In this document: in pieces, positions 37,157-49,073 of the stretch
Layout of the letters: each line of letters begins with the position of its first letter
Numbering within the stretch: position 1 is the stretch's first letter
Origin: Takakia lepidozioides
Taxonomy: Eukaryota > Streptophyta > Takakiopsida > Takakiales > Takakiaceae
Reading direction: 5' to 3'
Assembly (NCBI GenBank): GCA_030704615.1
Contig: CM060732.1
Coordinates: forward strand, 16,368,001 to 16,432,000
DNA length: 64,000 nucleotides
Made by a program: the position numbers and the translations under genes
The notes under the pieces: generated by a model
The model's input: the letters and a program-made list of their open reading frames with translations, nothing else
Database searches by the model: none
Told to the model about the DNA's origin: nothing

Positions 37157-40100
37157 TTAATCTTGAAAATCATCCGAATCCTCATCCTGTTGTAGACTGT
37201 CCTGCTCCGCCTCCACCCTCTCAGTGCCTTTCTCATCTCCAGCGGACTGCTCGTTGGCCAGGCTTTCGAAAATCCCATCTTCCCCTTGCAGAACTGTCCA
37301 TCTCACCTCCGTTGGGTCGTCTTCCTCCCTGTCTGCGTCGCTCTCATCCGCTGAATCACATATGTACTTTCGTACCCGTCTACCTGTCTGAGCTGCTGCC
37401 AACTCTTTCCTTATCCTTCTGTCCTCCCTAGCCCTCTCCAAAATCTGTTCTACTTTACTGGGATTCTCACTTCTTCTAATCGTTGTATTTGCGAGTTTAG
37501 CTGCATAACTAGGAAGGGAGTAGTCCCTCACCGGGCTCGTCATGAAGTCGGCCCTCGCAAAGAACGGGACATTCTTCCTGGCAGGAAGTGTAGGCCCTAC
37601 ATGTTTCGACCCGGACCCTGCAATCCTGCACATGACAATCATCAACGAGACTAATGAGAACCACAGTCGGGAAATTCGTTTGACAAAAATGACCCAGAAG
37701 GCTTTGCAAACTTACAATGTTTGCACTCACTCGTATTCCGGGTTCTCCTCCGCATCAATGTCCACTGTGTCTTCCTCCGACTCCGACGAATCCGAGGAGA
37801 CTTCCGCTCTGTCGGGAGCCTTAACATTCCGTTGCAGCCCTTCTAGATGGGATCCCCACACGGATGAATCCTCCTCGTAGGCAAAGAGGTGCCGGTCGGA
37901 AAACCGCCCAGCCCACATTGAGGCACCTGTTACAATGCCATCCACACATTACCACATGGCGCTTCAGATGTTGCGAACTACATCCTAACGAGAATTTGCA
38001 GAACAGCATAGATCAAGATTCTACATACCTGTCCCACAGATGAGGTCGAGCACTGTGCCCTCCACGTCTGTGCATGTCTCCATAATTGTCTGAATGAAGG
38101 CAGGGCTCCGAGTCCGTGAGTACCGCAGGGGTTCCGTTGAAGTGAGGCTATGAGGGAGAAGTTCCTTGGGAACGTTGTTGAATAGAACGTCGTAATCGAG
38201 GGGGTCGCAGTTCGGGTCAACCTTTCCTCCCTCCTTCCGGAAAGCAAAGGTGGAGTTCTCCTTCACAAAGCAGTATGCATCGAACTGCTTCATCTGCATA
38301 CACAGGGGGGAACGATTAGAAACCGAATGCGGCACCGCATTTGAAAACACCCAAGCAAATGAATGGACGAGTGCCAGTGTCGTAATCACCTTCTTCCCTT
38401 CCAACCGAAGGCCCAGTGTGTTGATGCACGTCCACTTCTTTTTCAGAATCGGGACGGCGCTCTTGCGGGTCCACTTCGCAATTCCTGTCTGAGTGTTTTT
38501 CCTCTGCTCGCCAGGACAACCACACAGCCTCTGTCGTCCAACACCATGCGGGCAAGCCCGAATCCTTTCTTCCAAAAGTCCTCCGAGTACCTGTTCCAAG
38601 ATGGCAAAGCTTGCAGTCCTTCCACAGGCTCTCCGTCCGGAATATCCAAGATGATCATATCGCAAGACCACTCGGTGGCATTTCCGCCCCTCCTACAATC
38701 CTTGTCTGCACACACCCTCTCAAAAAACGAGACCATATTCTGAAATCCTGGGGTGTCGGAAGGCTCTTCGGCAGTCGCCTTCTTCAGTGCTCTGCCCTTC
38801 AGACCCTCCATGGTCTTCATGTATGCCAACTTGGCTGCCCGTCCATCCAAAGCCGCCAAGAAACTCTCATTTACACACTGGACTATTGTTTCAGGAGCCA
38901 CTTTCGGCCTCTTCATTTCCACCGGCTCGAAAGGGTGCCCCCCTGGGGGGTTGAAGAATGCCTTCTTTGCCGAGCCAGTTCTCGTGCCTCTCGTGACAAC
39001 GGTGGGCACAGGGGAGGCAGCCTGCGTTTGGGGGGGTGGGTTGGTTGCAAAGTCTCCATCGGAGTCCTCTTCCTCACCCTCTTCCTGAACAGGCTGTTTC
39101 TGCTTCTTCGTTTTGGCGGGTGTCACAACAGCTGCTCCTTGCTGGCGAGTCCTCTTCTTCGACCCCTTCTGTTGGGCCTGCACAGCTGCATCCACCGTCT
39201 TTTGTGCCATCTCAGCTGCCTTTCTGGATTCTTCCAGAGCAGCAGATTCCTTTGCCGACTTTGGCCCAGCAGGGACACGTCTTTCCTTTCTCTTCTCTTC
39301 TGCCAAGGCGTGCAGATCTTTCTCAGACTCGTCAACAATACCGCCAGACATATCCAGGTACCACGGGCATCCAACGAGATGCGCGGGATGCCATTGTTTC
39401 TGCATCTCGGGTGTGTAGACACAGCTTGGGCCCGCCACGGTCCAAGCCATGAAGAACGGGGGCTCTTGAGCCAGGGCCCCTGTCTGAAGGAGCACGTATT
39501 TCATATACCTGCAAGGCAGTCAGCATGCGTGAGCATAAGATTGGACGAACCTACTCGCAGAGTGCCACCGAAAACATAAAATGCGAATGCGGTGCCGCAT
39601 TTCCGAGACAAACCTCGTAACCAGGCTTCGCATACAAGGGCAACTGTGCTTCACCTGTAAACAATTCGCATTGCAGCTTTCCCCGCTCCCTCCTGATGTG
39701 TAAACTCCACGCTCCTTCTTGCTGTCTGTAGCTCTCTAGCGAAAAGGTTGTCCTTGTACGCACATCTGAAACGTGTCACGTAGTCTTCCAATGTCTGTGT
39801 TCCATCCCATTTGACGTACAAGCCGAACGAATTTGTGTGCATTATGACTTGCTCCTTCGCATTCGACATTACCTGTGATTCCCAAATGCATTGTCACGTA
39901 GCAGTTCAGGGAATTCATTTCAGAAAAGCAAATCTGGGGAAGTACCTTGAATTACCTGGAACCACCAAGTCATGCGGTTGAGCCACACATCCACTGCAGG
40001 GTCGGAAACTTTGAGTGGAAAAGACCACATTGTCCTTATGCTCTCGGATGCATTCCAGATCGACAGCCACCGTGTCTGCCATTTCCGATCCAATGTCAGG

Positions 40101-42366
40101 AGCTGGAAGAGAGTGGCTATTGCTAGGAAGGAACTTCAGTGCATTGAAACCTCACCTTCTCTTTCGCCTCCACACATGCCGTTGAGAGGTGATGCAGTTT
40201 CTCCAATTGCATGGTCGGCTGCATGGCCCAAGAATAGTGTTTTGCAATCTCGGGGATGAAGTCCTTTCCAAGTGCCGGATCTGCAATTGCCACCAGCTTC
40301 ACAAGTTTTGACTTGTATTTGGTTCTGGACTTGACACCGGCTTCCTTCAAGTGCTCAGTCAATGACTGCAACGTTTTCACCTGCCCCTCACTTTCCATGA
40401 AGAAGCGTTTGGCATGGGCCAAATCCAGCTTGATGTTTGACTACCAACAAAAACATGCAGAAGCGTTACATTCGATTCATGTGGAAAGATTACTGGAAAT
40501 TGGGGAAGGATGAGCAGAGGGAAATGGGAGGACGACTTACTTCGTATATCACCTCCACCATCCCATCCATAGTGAGACGATACCATGTCCGGTCTGTTTT
40601 TGCAACGGCTTTCTGAATGAGCTCGGGCTCCAGCATTTCTGCAAACATCTGCGGATCAGTGAGACCAGTTTTCCTCACCCTGTACAGCATATGTGCCATG
40701 TGGGTATGCACGTACGCATTCTCAGTGACCCTGCAAGGCACACTCTCCAGTTCAGTACACGAAAGCACGGAAACAAACCAGAATGGAAACCGAAATGCGG
40801 CACCGCATTTCGAACGTGCTAGGGAGGGTATGAGTATCTTACGAGTTGAGGTCCGCCATGGCATTCTTGAGCAGGGAGGAGTCTGCCGCCTTCACCTTCA
40901 GGATGACACACTCCACCATGTAATGCCAGCTAATGTGCTTGGCATGGTTCTGCTTGATGTACTCCCACCAGGCAAGAAGTCGGTGATTCTCGTCCCACAC
41001 AAAGAACATTTTACCCGACATATGGCCGAAGTCTGGATCACCCTTCAGCGTCGCCTCGAATTCGTCGTTGCGAGTGTGCCAGTGGGTATCCCACGTTGAC
41101 AATTCATCGGCAGTGGGTCCACGAGTTTCGCCGTCCTCATTCTCAATGGAAACGTAAAACGCTGCCGATCCCAGACGGTACCCTTCTCGAAATGCGAACT
41201 TCAGCTTATCCACATCTCCGGGAAGGGCCTGCCTGACGATGGGAAGGGAGACCATGCGACAGAGTGGGATTCGAAGAGTCCGCTGGAATACCCTGCTGCC
41301 CAGAACTCTGCCAATGCTACTGTGTGTCTCCTCCAACATTTTATCCGCTGCACTTTTGAAATCCTCCGGAGACATGTCTGTAGGTGCCGGTAGTGGCTGA
41401 GCAGCTGGAGCATCCTCAACTGGAGCTGCACTTTGGGGCCTGTGTGCGGGCAATTCTGCCATTGCAGAGGCCTCCTCCGGGCCTACTTGCTCATCGGTGG
41501 TGAGGTCTGGCTGCGAACGTTCAGCGGCAGCACCCTCCTCCGGTACCAAATCGACAAAAACGGTCGATCCCATTGCCTTCGCTGCAGCAGAGACGGCCCC
41601 AACATCTGCAGGCGGGAAATCCTCCAGGAACTGAGCTTCAGCTCGTGGAAGCGGTTTTGCGGGAGATTGTTCGGCCGTCGCCCTGATTGCCTTCTGCTTC
41701 CTCATTCTTGCAGGTGAAGGTGTCTGCTGCAATTGAATCTGTCTTTTACCCTGCTGCTTCATTCGCGTTGGGGGGGGTGAATCGGCCTGAGCCGGTTCAG
41801 AAGCCAGTAGAGGGACGGGCTGCTTCTTCTTCGACTTTGCTGGAGAAGGGCCCGACCCCTGCTGGCGATTCTCCATGACCAAAGAACGCGAGTCGATCTC
41901 TGGGGCTTTGAACTTGCCCTTCAAAGCCGCGTCTTTGAATCGCACAGGGCTAGGCCCGGCAGGAATACCCGCGCTCGGGGATCGGGTGGGTGTACGTGCT
42001 GCAGCTAGCTCCTCGGACTCTTCCTGCGGCTCTTCGGATTCCTGCGATCCCTCCAGCACATCCACCTTTCCTGTTAGGCATGCAAACATGTTCTGCATTC
42101 AAGTCTCCTAGCATTCAGTCTAAGAATTACAGAAGCAAAATGGGGGGTTCGGTGCTCGATCAGCTGCGCGCAGCCCGATCGCATGGAGCTCTCACTGGTG
42201 GCTGGGTTGCCTGAGTGGCCTGCTGCTCGGAGATGGCAATCTCCTCCTGTAGACGCATCTGCTTCCTCCCCTTCGGCATTGGCCTACGTCCAAAGTATAA
42301 TTTCCGGAGCTTGCGACGAGGTCTCCTGTCTGGTGCACGAACTCCCCCCCTCTCAGGTTCGAGCAT
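37157..42366 (-). CDS. ParB-like plus beta-class DNA methyltransferase-like gene, about ten exons
   Basis: Minus-strand exons inferred from GT-AG junctions and comparison with other copies: 42366-42196, 42070-40843, 40730-40541, 40440-40156, 40102-39956, 39872-39658 (or to 39614), 39508-38390, 38293-38029, 37926-37731, 37625-37157. Exon 1 is basic (RRKLRKLYFGRRP). Exon 2 is Pro/Gln/Ala-rich, then a ParB/sulfiredoxin-like unit (RIPLCRMVSLPIVRQALP, GSAAFYVSI, KMFFVWDENHRLLAWWEYI). Exon 7 has a nuclear-type basic stretch (KKRTRQQ) and motif IV-like CDMIILDIPDGEP. Exons 8-9 carry TRSPAFIQTIMETC and motif I, VLDLICGTG then ASMWAG, split by an intron. Order IV then I is beta-class. A likely single-base deletion at ~38505 relative to the second copy disturbs the frame. 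Function inferred: DNA base methylation or its reading. Confidence 0.66.
37930..38028 (-). other. Intron inside the SAM-binding motif
   Basis: Donor GTATGT follows ...GGGACAG and acceptor TTGTAACAG precedes GTGCCTCAATG, so the G-T-G-A-S of motif I is encoded across the junction. The second locus has an intron at the same codon (donor GTAAGC near 59814, acceptor TTCCTCAG near 59733). Confidence 0.75.
40791..40812. repeat. Intronic palindrome of the same family
   Basis: CGAAATGCGG-CA-CCGCATTTCG lies in intron 2 of the methyltransferase-like gene. Sister copies sit in intron 7 (38326-38341), intron 6 (39586-39601) and upstream of the gene (42718-42733). Confidence 0.85.
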
Positions 42367-42774
42367 AAGAAGAACAGAGAGAGGGAAAAGGGGCAAAGAG
42401 TGCAGATGGAAAGGGCGCGAGAGGGGTGACTGAGGAGACACGACAAAAGTAGATGAAACGGCGGTGATGCACCACTTGGGTTCGAAAGGGTTGGACGAAA
42501 GTGTCTCCTCGTGGAGTTTGCTCATTACGAAATTCGAATCGTTCAGGGTACGCCTGCCGTCCGAAAAACAAACATCATTATCCAACGGTCAGGCCGCGCC
42601 GCCTCATGCCCCTTCAGTCAGATAGAGTGCCGACATGTGCAGCAATTCCGTTGCTCCACGTGTTCACATTTCAAGGCATTTCCGTCCCAGCGTCTGATGA
42701 GTTGGAGTGAAAATGCGAATGCGGCGCCGCATTTCCGTTAAGTACCAAGCGAATTACAAATCACTAGTGGGTGA

Positions 42775-43260
42775 CAATGGGTGCACATGTCTACTCCAAC
42801 ACCACAATAGATCCACCAACGAGCTAACTTGTAGAATTCAACATGAAAATTTAGGGACGACTCTGATAGCAGGGGAAAACAAGGTGAAATATGTTGAAGA
42901 AGGTACCTTCATTAGCAGTGGGCCTCGTTCTATCAAGCCTGGGACCTCTGGAAAAGGGGAAAGAGGTCCATGGTGACATCATCAAAGCTAGAATTGTACC
43001 AGATGTCATCCTGAACACTCCCCTGGTCGACGTCTATGCCAAATGTGGGTGCATTAAGGATGCAAAGGGAGTTTTCAACACTATGGCTGAACCAAATGTG
43101 GTGTCATGGAACGCGATGCTTGCAGGGTATGCACTACAGGGACATGGTATGCAGGCTTTGGAGAATGATCAAATGATGGGGGAAGGGGGGGCACCTTCTT
43201 CAATAGCACAACGGCTACAAGTGGGTAGATGGTCAACTGGAAACAACAATGTCAGCAGCA
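42775..43260 (+). pseudogene. Subterminal repeat followed by a plus-strand PPR fragment
   Basis: Bases 42790-42920 are a subterminal-repeat end. Then 42891-43180 encodes LEKGKEVHGDIIKARIVPDV, NTPLVDVYAKCGCIKDAKGV and EPNVVSWNAMLAGYALQGHG, three successive PPR helices in frame. This is the best-preserved plus-strand PPR piece. It is truncated by repeat on both sides. Confidence 0.75.
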
Positions 43261-43593
43261 CAACGCATTGCAAACATGCGGAAGCGTGATGTGGTTGGGC
43301 TTCACCCCTTTGCGCAACATTTGCTCATAGGTCGCCAAAGCATTCCTACCACACCCATGTTTGGTAAATCCTGCCAACATTATATTCCACATGATCAAAG
43401 ATCGCTGAGGCATTCTGTAGAAATCTTGGCAAGCATCCATGATGCTCCCGCACTTAACATACATGTTGACAAGGGTGTTGAGTAGAAAAAACATTTGGCA
43501 TGAATCCACTTTGGATAATGTGAGTGTGCACCTGATTCCAGCTTCCAGACCTAGAGCCTTTGTCAGTCTGCCTGCCTCACAAAGCATCTTCAC
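43252..43593 (-). pseudogene. PPR fragment (minus strand)
   Basis: Frame with LLNTLVNMYVKCGSIMDACQ, MPQRSLIMWNIMLAGFTKHG and ALATYEQMLRKGVKPNHITL, two adjoining PPR units. Opposite in strand to the piece just before it, so the tract is rearranged. Confidence 0.75.
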
Positions 43594-43689
43594 ATGCCCC
43601 GCAGAAAAGGCATTGTGCCCTCTCTTGATCCTCTTTCAGAAGCTATGGTCATGGTTAAGGACGTGCCTGATTTTATCAACTGTGCCGCT

Positions 43690-44235
43690 GCAGCTATTGC
43701 CTTTAGCTGACCATGTACCCATTTAGGTTTCTTGTAGCTATTGATCCACATGGAATCACAGGTAATCTAGAGCTTGAAGTCCGGCCCTCTTGGATGAATC
43801 TGGACCCACACTCTATCCCTTCTCCTTCAGCTATCCATGCCTCTGCACAAATCATGCATTCATCTTTGCCCTTGCTGCTAGCAGCTGACAATGACAACCT
43901 AGGAAACACCCAATCACACTAGTTCCTATGCTGAATTACGTCTGCTACTCTCTGTCATCTAATAGGCATTCAACTTTTTGCCTCGGTTGTTCCACCATTC
44001 ACTGGGGTCAACAAAGTATTCATTCCACACCTACTCCTCATCTCTGTTATCTGTTTTGGATACTTTCCTGCTGCCACATCGGCAGTTACTTGTCATAGTC
44101 ATTCCAAACCCACAGATCCACCCAAAACTTACAGAATTCAATGTACATCTCAGGGCCGAGTCTGATGAGAGGGCAAAACAGGCTGAAATAGGTCGAAGAA
44201 GAAGGTGCCCTCACCACATTGTCCTTGACGATTCA
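43690..44235 (+). repeat. Subterminal repeat unit
   Basis: Same unit as 21388-21900 and 21951-22475, in the same orientation (TTGGATGAATCTGGACCCAC near 43790, TATTCATTCCACAC near 44017). A ~60-bp stretch is then duplicated (44143-44215 and 44240-44312). No gene. Confidence 0.65.
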
Positions 44236-44239
44236 ATAT

Positions 44240-45575
44240 GTAAATTCAGGGCCGAGTCTGATGAGAGGGAAAAACAGGCTGAAATAGGTCGAAGAAGAAG
44301 GTGCCCTCACCACATTCTCCAAGGCCTCCATACCACGCCCTTGTTGTGCACACCCTGCAAGCATCGTGTTCCATGTGATGAAATATCGTTGAGGCATTTC
44401 TGTTGAACACTTGGTGAGCATCCATGATGCTCCCGCACATAACATATATGTTGACAAGGGTGTTGAGTAGAAAAATATTTGGCGTGCACTTTGGATAATG
44501 TGAGTGTGCACCTGCTTTCTAGCTTCACTTGGCCTTTCATCTTGATGCACTTATGCAAGAGACAGACATACGTATCTGAATCTGCTGAAATGCCTCCTTG
44601 GTTTAAAGTCAGTAGAGCCTCTTTCAGTCTGCCTGCCAAAGCATCTTCACATGCCTAAGTGCCAGAAGAGGCATTGTGGACTCCCTCTCTTGATCCTCTT
44701 CCAGAAGTTGTGGTGATGGTTGAGGTGCCTGACTTTATCAACTGTGCCGCTGCAGCTGCTGCCTTTGGCGATGCAACCATGCACCTCTTTGCATCTGGTA
44801 ATCTGACAGGCATTCACCTCGGTACAATTCCAGCTCTGAAGATGTCACCATGTGGACCTCTTTCCCCTTTTCCAAAGCTGCCAGGGCAGTGTTCAGATTG
44901 ACATTTGGCACAATTCCAGCTTTGATGATTTCCCCATGCACCTCTTTGCCCTTCTCCAGGTCGGATGCTAGGCTTGCACAAGCATTGCAAATGCACACAA
45001 ACATGATGTGCTTCCATTGCTCATAGGTCTCCAAAGCCTCCATTCCACATCCCTGTTGTGCATACCCTGCAAGCACATCATATCGCACTCCACGACACCA
45101 CATGTCGTTCAGCCATAGTGTCGAACACTCCCTTTGAATCCTAGATGCACCCACATTTTGCAAACATGTTCACCAGGGTATTGTTCAGAATGTCATCTGG
45201 TACAATTCCAGCTCTGAAGATGTCGCCATGCACATCTTTCCCCATTTCCAAAGCTGCAAGGGCAGTGTTCAGATTGACATTTGGCACAATTCCAGCTTTG
45301 ATGATATCCTCATGCATCTCTTGCCCTTCTCCAGGGCTGCCAGGCTTGCACGCACATTGCAAATGCACACCACATCTCGTTCAGCCATAGTGTCGAACAC
45401 TCCCTTTGCATCCTAAATGCACCCACATTTTGCAAACATGTTCACCAGGGTTTTGTTCAGAATGACATCTGGTACAATTCCAACTCTGAAGATGCCACCA
45501 TGGACCTCTTTCCCCTTTTCCAAAGCTGCCAGGGCAGTGTTTAGATTGACATTTGGCACAATTCCAGCTTTGATG
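44240..45575 (-). pseudogene. PPR pseudogene tract, left of the solo LTR
   Basis: Minus-strand PPR units in several frames: SDTYVCLLHKCIKMKGQV, LASDLEKGKEVHGEIIKAGI, LNTALAALEMGKDVHGDIFR, AGIVPDDILNNTLVNMFAKC. The GKEVHGDI..AGIVP..ILNN unit is reiterated with ~120-150-bp spacing, so part of the decay is local tandem duplication. It cannot encode an intact protein. Confidence 0.8.
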
Positions 45576-45579
45576 ATAT

Positions 45580-47712
45580 TGTAGTGTGAAAAGAAGGGGG
45601 CATATATCCCCTTCTGTCTAATCCTAATCTAGTTCTTAGTGCAAGGTCTTGTTGTTATCCTGGTTCTCCCACACAGGTTGGCTACATCCATGTTGTTTAT
45701 GATCAGAGTTCATGAAGCCCTCATCCACGCCGCAGCGGAAGAGAAGACATGGATGGGACAAGTGAAGGTGTTTCCTGCATAGTGCAACAGGCCTGACTAG
45801 GGTTCTGTCTTGCACCAGCTTAGTTTTCATGCTGATATAGTCACTCAAACAGCTTACCAGTGGGTTAATGACAGCCTATGAGTTCACCATTTGCATGTAG
45901 CATCTACATTGAACCCCCTTTGTTGTCATGCAATCACCGAAAGTGCAAGGCAACATGTATCTACCATACAATGCAGGTCTGATATTTCTATCCAACTCAT
46001 GGTCTTTCCTTTATCTCTCAACTGACCCTCCTCTCATCATTCTTTTGCTGAGCGGATCTCTCTTCTTCCCAATGTTTTATCTCCCTTTTCTGATGCAAGT
46101 GCCCATATTGGACCAGACAGCCCTTCTATCACCATTCCCAATTGACATGCATCATCTCTTATCCTCTCTACACCATTCTGGTTTGAAGACCAGACCACCA
46201 CTCCATTTCATTTTCAAAAACCCTTTTTCCTCTATCACATGTCTCTATCCTTTTCCCTTCTATCAAGAGCAAGTCCTAAATCTGCCCAAAACGATTTCTA
46301 AGTCACACCCAAAAAGGAAGCATCCTATGTTTGAGAGCTGACTTCCCAACTTCTTGCAGCACTCCACACAACTTCCACCCTACCTCACTTTCTCTCTACC
46401 TCCAGGACTGGTATGAATTCCAGAAGTCACCATTCCATTTGCCAAAATCTTTTTCTATCTCCCTCATCTCTATTGAGAGTCTCTCTAGCAAAATTCCATA
46501 GCAACTATCCCTAAGTCAGAGAGGGGCCTTGTATCTATCAACTTAGCTCTCTTATACTCCAGCTGAAGCGGTGGGATCGCCTGCCTGAAATGGCACCTCA
46601 CCATCTCTGTCAGCAGCTCCCCTAACTCCTTTTGTCGTTTGAATGCCACGTTGTAAAAACAAAGATCTATGCATGTCAGATCCTGTCATTGCTATGCCAC
46701 TCCACCTTCAGATATTTCGTCGATTCAAGCGTTCCGTGAGTCTTGACAGCTCTGTTTCAACCTATGGCAGTAACCTTGTTGCTTGCCAACTAACTACCCT
46801 ATCCTACCATCTCTGCTAATCTACCCTAAGATCTGATGTGATAACAAGAAGACAGTCATTATCTGAAAGCTTCATGCTCTACATATTTCACTCTTTGCTT
46901 CTTTATTTACAGATAACCTGTATCACTGTCCACAAGCCAATGCCCTCATTCTGGCGATTGCACCATTTCACAAGTGGTCAAGTCAGTAATCCCATCTCTG
47001 CCCTTGATCTGGCAGCAATTGCTTCTCCACAAGTGCAGCTTTCTATAATTGCACATGAATGCAATGGCGGCGGTATCAGTTTGCACACCCTACCTCTGGC
47101 AGATGCCCGTCATGATGGAGCTGCTCCATCATCTTAACTAGCCTTTGATCAAGTCTGCAACCCCACCTTCCTATTCCCTGGCAGCAGGTTGTTTCCCTTG
47201 CAGGTTCATCCTCCTTGTCATCGTGGTTATGAGAGTAACGACGGCACTGCTGCCCCTCCACCGAGCTGCTTTCCCCGCAACTCCTACACCTTCAGCGGTC
47301 AAATCACAGGAAGCACCGCCTCTATGCCTTCATTACTTCTGTCAGTAGTACATGATATTACTTCCCTTGCCCTTGATGAATCGTCCTGCACCGCCTCCCT
47401 TCTCCTGGCTTGAGCAAAATTACCTAGCTGTTCCCTGCACGATTACCCTCCAGCAAGCCCTAAGCTTCCTCGACCCGCGTTTCTACGGTAATCACCAGCG
47501 ATGAAAGCCATTCATCCTATGGATGAAAAGGCGTATTTCATGACTTAGCCACATTTTGTCCTGGCAGAGCAATAGCATAGTGTGCCCATGGAATTACCTG
47601 TAGGCATGGATAGTTCCCTCCCGTTATTAGTACCCGGGCACTCCCTTTGTAGTAATGCCGGATCCTGATGCCAAGCAAAATTTCCATGTTACTCCCCTGC
47701 ATTCACACTACA
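45580..47712 (-). mobile_element. Solo LTR related to the complete Ty3 element
   Basis: Starts TGTAGTGTGAAAAG and ends CATTCACACTACA, 2133 bp. It shares blocks with the Ty3 LTR (the CGCCGCAGCGGAAGAGAAGA segment, the GATGAAAGCCATTCATCCTA segment and the last ~100 bp) but has diverged strongly between. It is flanked by ATAT on both sides (45576-45579, 47713-47716). No internal element sequence remains, as after LTR-LTR recombination. Confidence 0.88.
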
Positions 47713-49073
47713 ATATCCCCATGCACCTCTTGCCCTTCTCCAGGCCGGCTGCCAGGCTTGCACAAGCATTGCAAATGCACACAAACATGATGTGCTTCCC
47801 CCATCATTTGCTCAAAGCTCTCCAAAGCCTCCATCCCATGTCCTTGCCGTGCATACCCTGCAAGCATCGCACTCCACGACACCACATCTCGTTCAGCCAT
47901 AGTGTCGAACACTCCCTTTGCATCCTAGATGCACCCACATTTTGCAAACATGTTATTGTTCAGAATGACATCTGGTACAATTCCAGTTCTGAAGATGTCG
48001 TCATGGACCTCTTTCCCCTTTTCCATTTGGCACAATTCCAGCTTTGATGATATCCCCATGCACCTCTTGCCCTTCTCCAGGGCTGCCATGCTTGCACAAG
48101 CATTGCAAATGCACACAAACATGATGTGTTTCCCCCATCCTTTGTTCATAGGTCTCCAAAACCTCCATCCCACGTCCCTGCCATGCATACCTTGCAAGCA
48201 TCGCACTCCACGACACCACATCTTGTTAGCCATAGTGTCGAACACTCCCTTTGCATCCTAGATCCTAGATCCCTTTGCACCCACATTTTGCAAACATGTC
48301 CACCAGGGTATGGTTCAGAATGACATTTGGTACAATTCCAGCTCTGAAGATGTCGCCATGGACCTCTTTCCCCTTTTCCAGAGCTGCTAGGGTAGTGTTC
48401 ATAATGACATTTGGTACAATTCCAGCTTTGATGATACCCCATGCACCTCTTTGCCCTCGTCCAGGCTCGATGCACCCACATTTCGCATACATGTCCACCA
48501 GGGTATGGTTTAGACTGACATTTGGTACAATTCCAGCTCTGAAGGTGTCGCCATGGACCTCTTTCCCCTTTTCCAGAGCTGCCAGGGCAGTGTTCAAAAT
48601 GACATTTGGTACAATTCCAGCTTTGATGATAACCCCATGCACCTCTTTACCCTTGTCCAGGGCTGCCAGGCTTGCACAAACATTGCAAATGCACACAAAG
48701 TGGCCAGGCTTCACCCCCTCCCCCATCATTGGATCATAGGTCTCCAAAGCCTCCATCCCACGTCCCTGTTGTGCATACCCTGCAAGCATCGTACTCCACA
48801 ACACCACATCTCGTTCAGCCATAGTGTCGAAAACTCCCTTTGCATCCTCCAATGCATCCACATCCGGTGCAATTCCAGCTTTGACCGATGTCACCATGGA
48901 CCTCGTTCCCCTTTTCCAGGCTTGCACACGCATTTCAAACACATACAAACGCGATGTGGTTGGGCTCCACCCCTTCGCGCATCATTTGCTCACAGGTCTC
49001 CAAAGCATTCGTACCACGCCCATGCTTGGTAATCTTGCCAACATTATATTCCACGTGATCAAAGATCGTTGAG
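47713..49073 (-). pseudogene. PPR pseudogene tract, right of the solo LTR
   Basis: The longest frame (48948-48265) has about five PPR-like units: GVFDTMAERDVVLWSTMLAG, YAQQGRGMEALETYDPMMGE, FVCICNVCASLAALDKGKEV, HGVIIKAGIVPNVILNTALA, then further HGD(T/I)FRAGIVPNV..NHTLVDM(Y/F)AKCGC repeats. Units of ~200 bp are near-identical, so the array grew by recent tandem duplication. Stops and shifts exclude a working gene. Confidence 0.85.

Larger units (their letters stand above)
33829..42770. mobile_element. Block M1: putative DNA element with paralogous gene pair and ParB-methyltransferase gene
   Basis: The left end, a GCTATTTCATGAGC segment followed by reiterated CATGAGC/CATGAGCGG units and then an A run and a GGAATAGGGTT-like segment, is shared with 58795-58910 (block M2) and, for the first ~50 bp, with 49074-49130 (block M3). 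The right end abuts PPR-associated repeat at about 42770. Gene content and shared termini suggest a mobile unit, but no transposase was recognised and no target duplication was confirmed. Confidence 0.5.

Noticed and set aside
38611-39579. 322-residue plus-strand ORF
   Set aside because: Antisense to exon 7 of the methyltransferase-like gene, Leu/Arg/Ser-rich shadow with no domain.
37157-42366. Recent bacterial transfer or contamination as source of the ParB-methyltransferase gene
   Set aside because: GT-AG introns at shared positions in two loci, long low-complexity exons and embedding in eukaryotic repeats rule out contamination; any transfer must be old.
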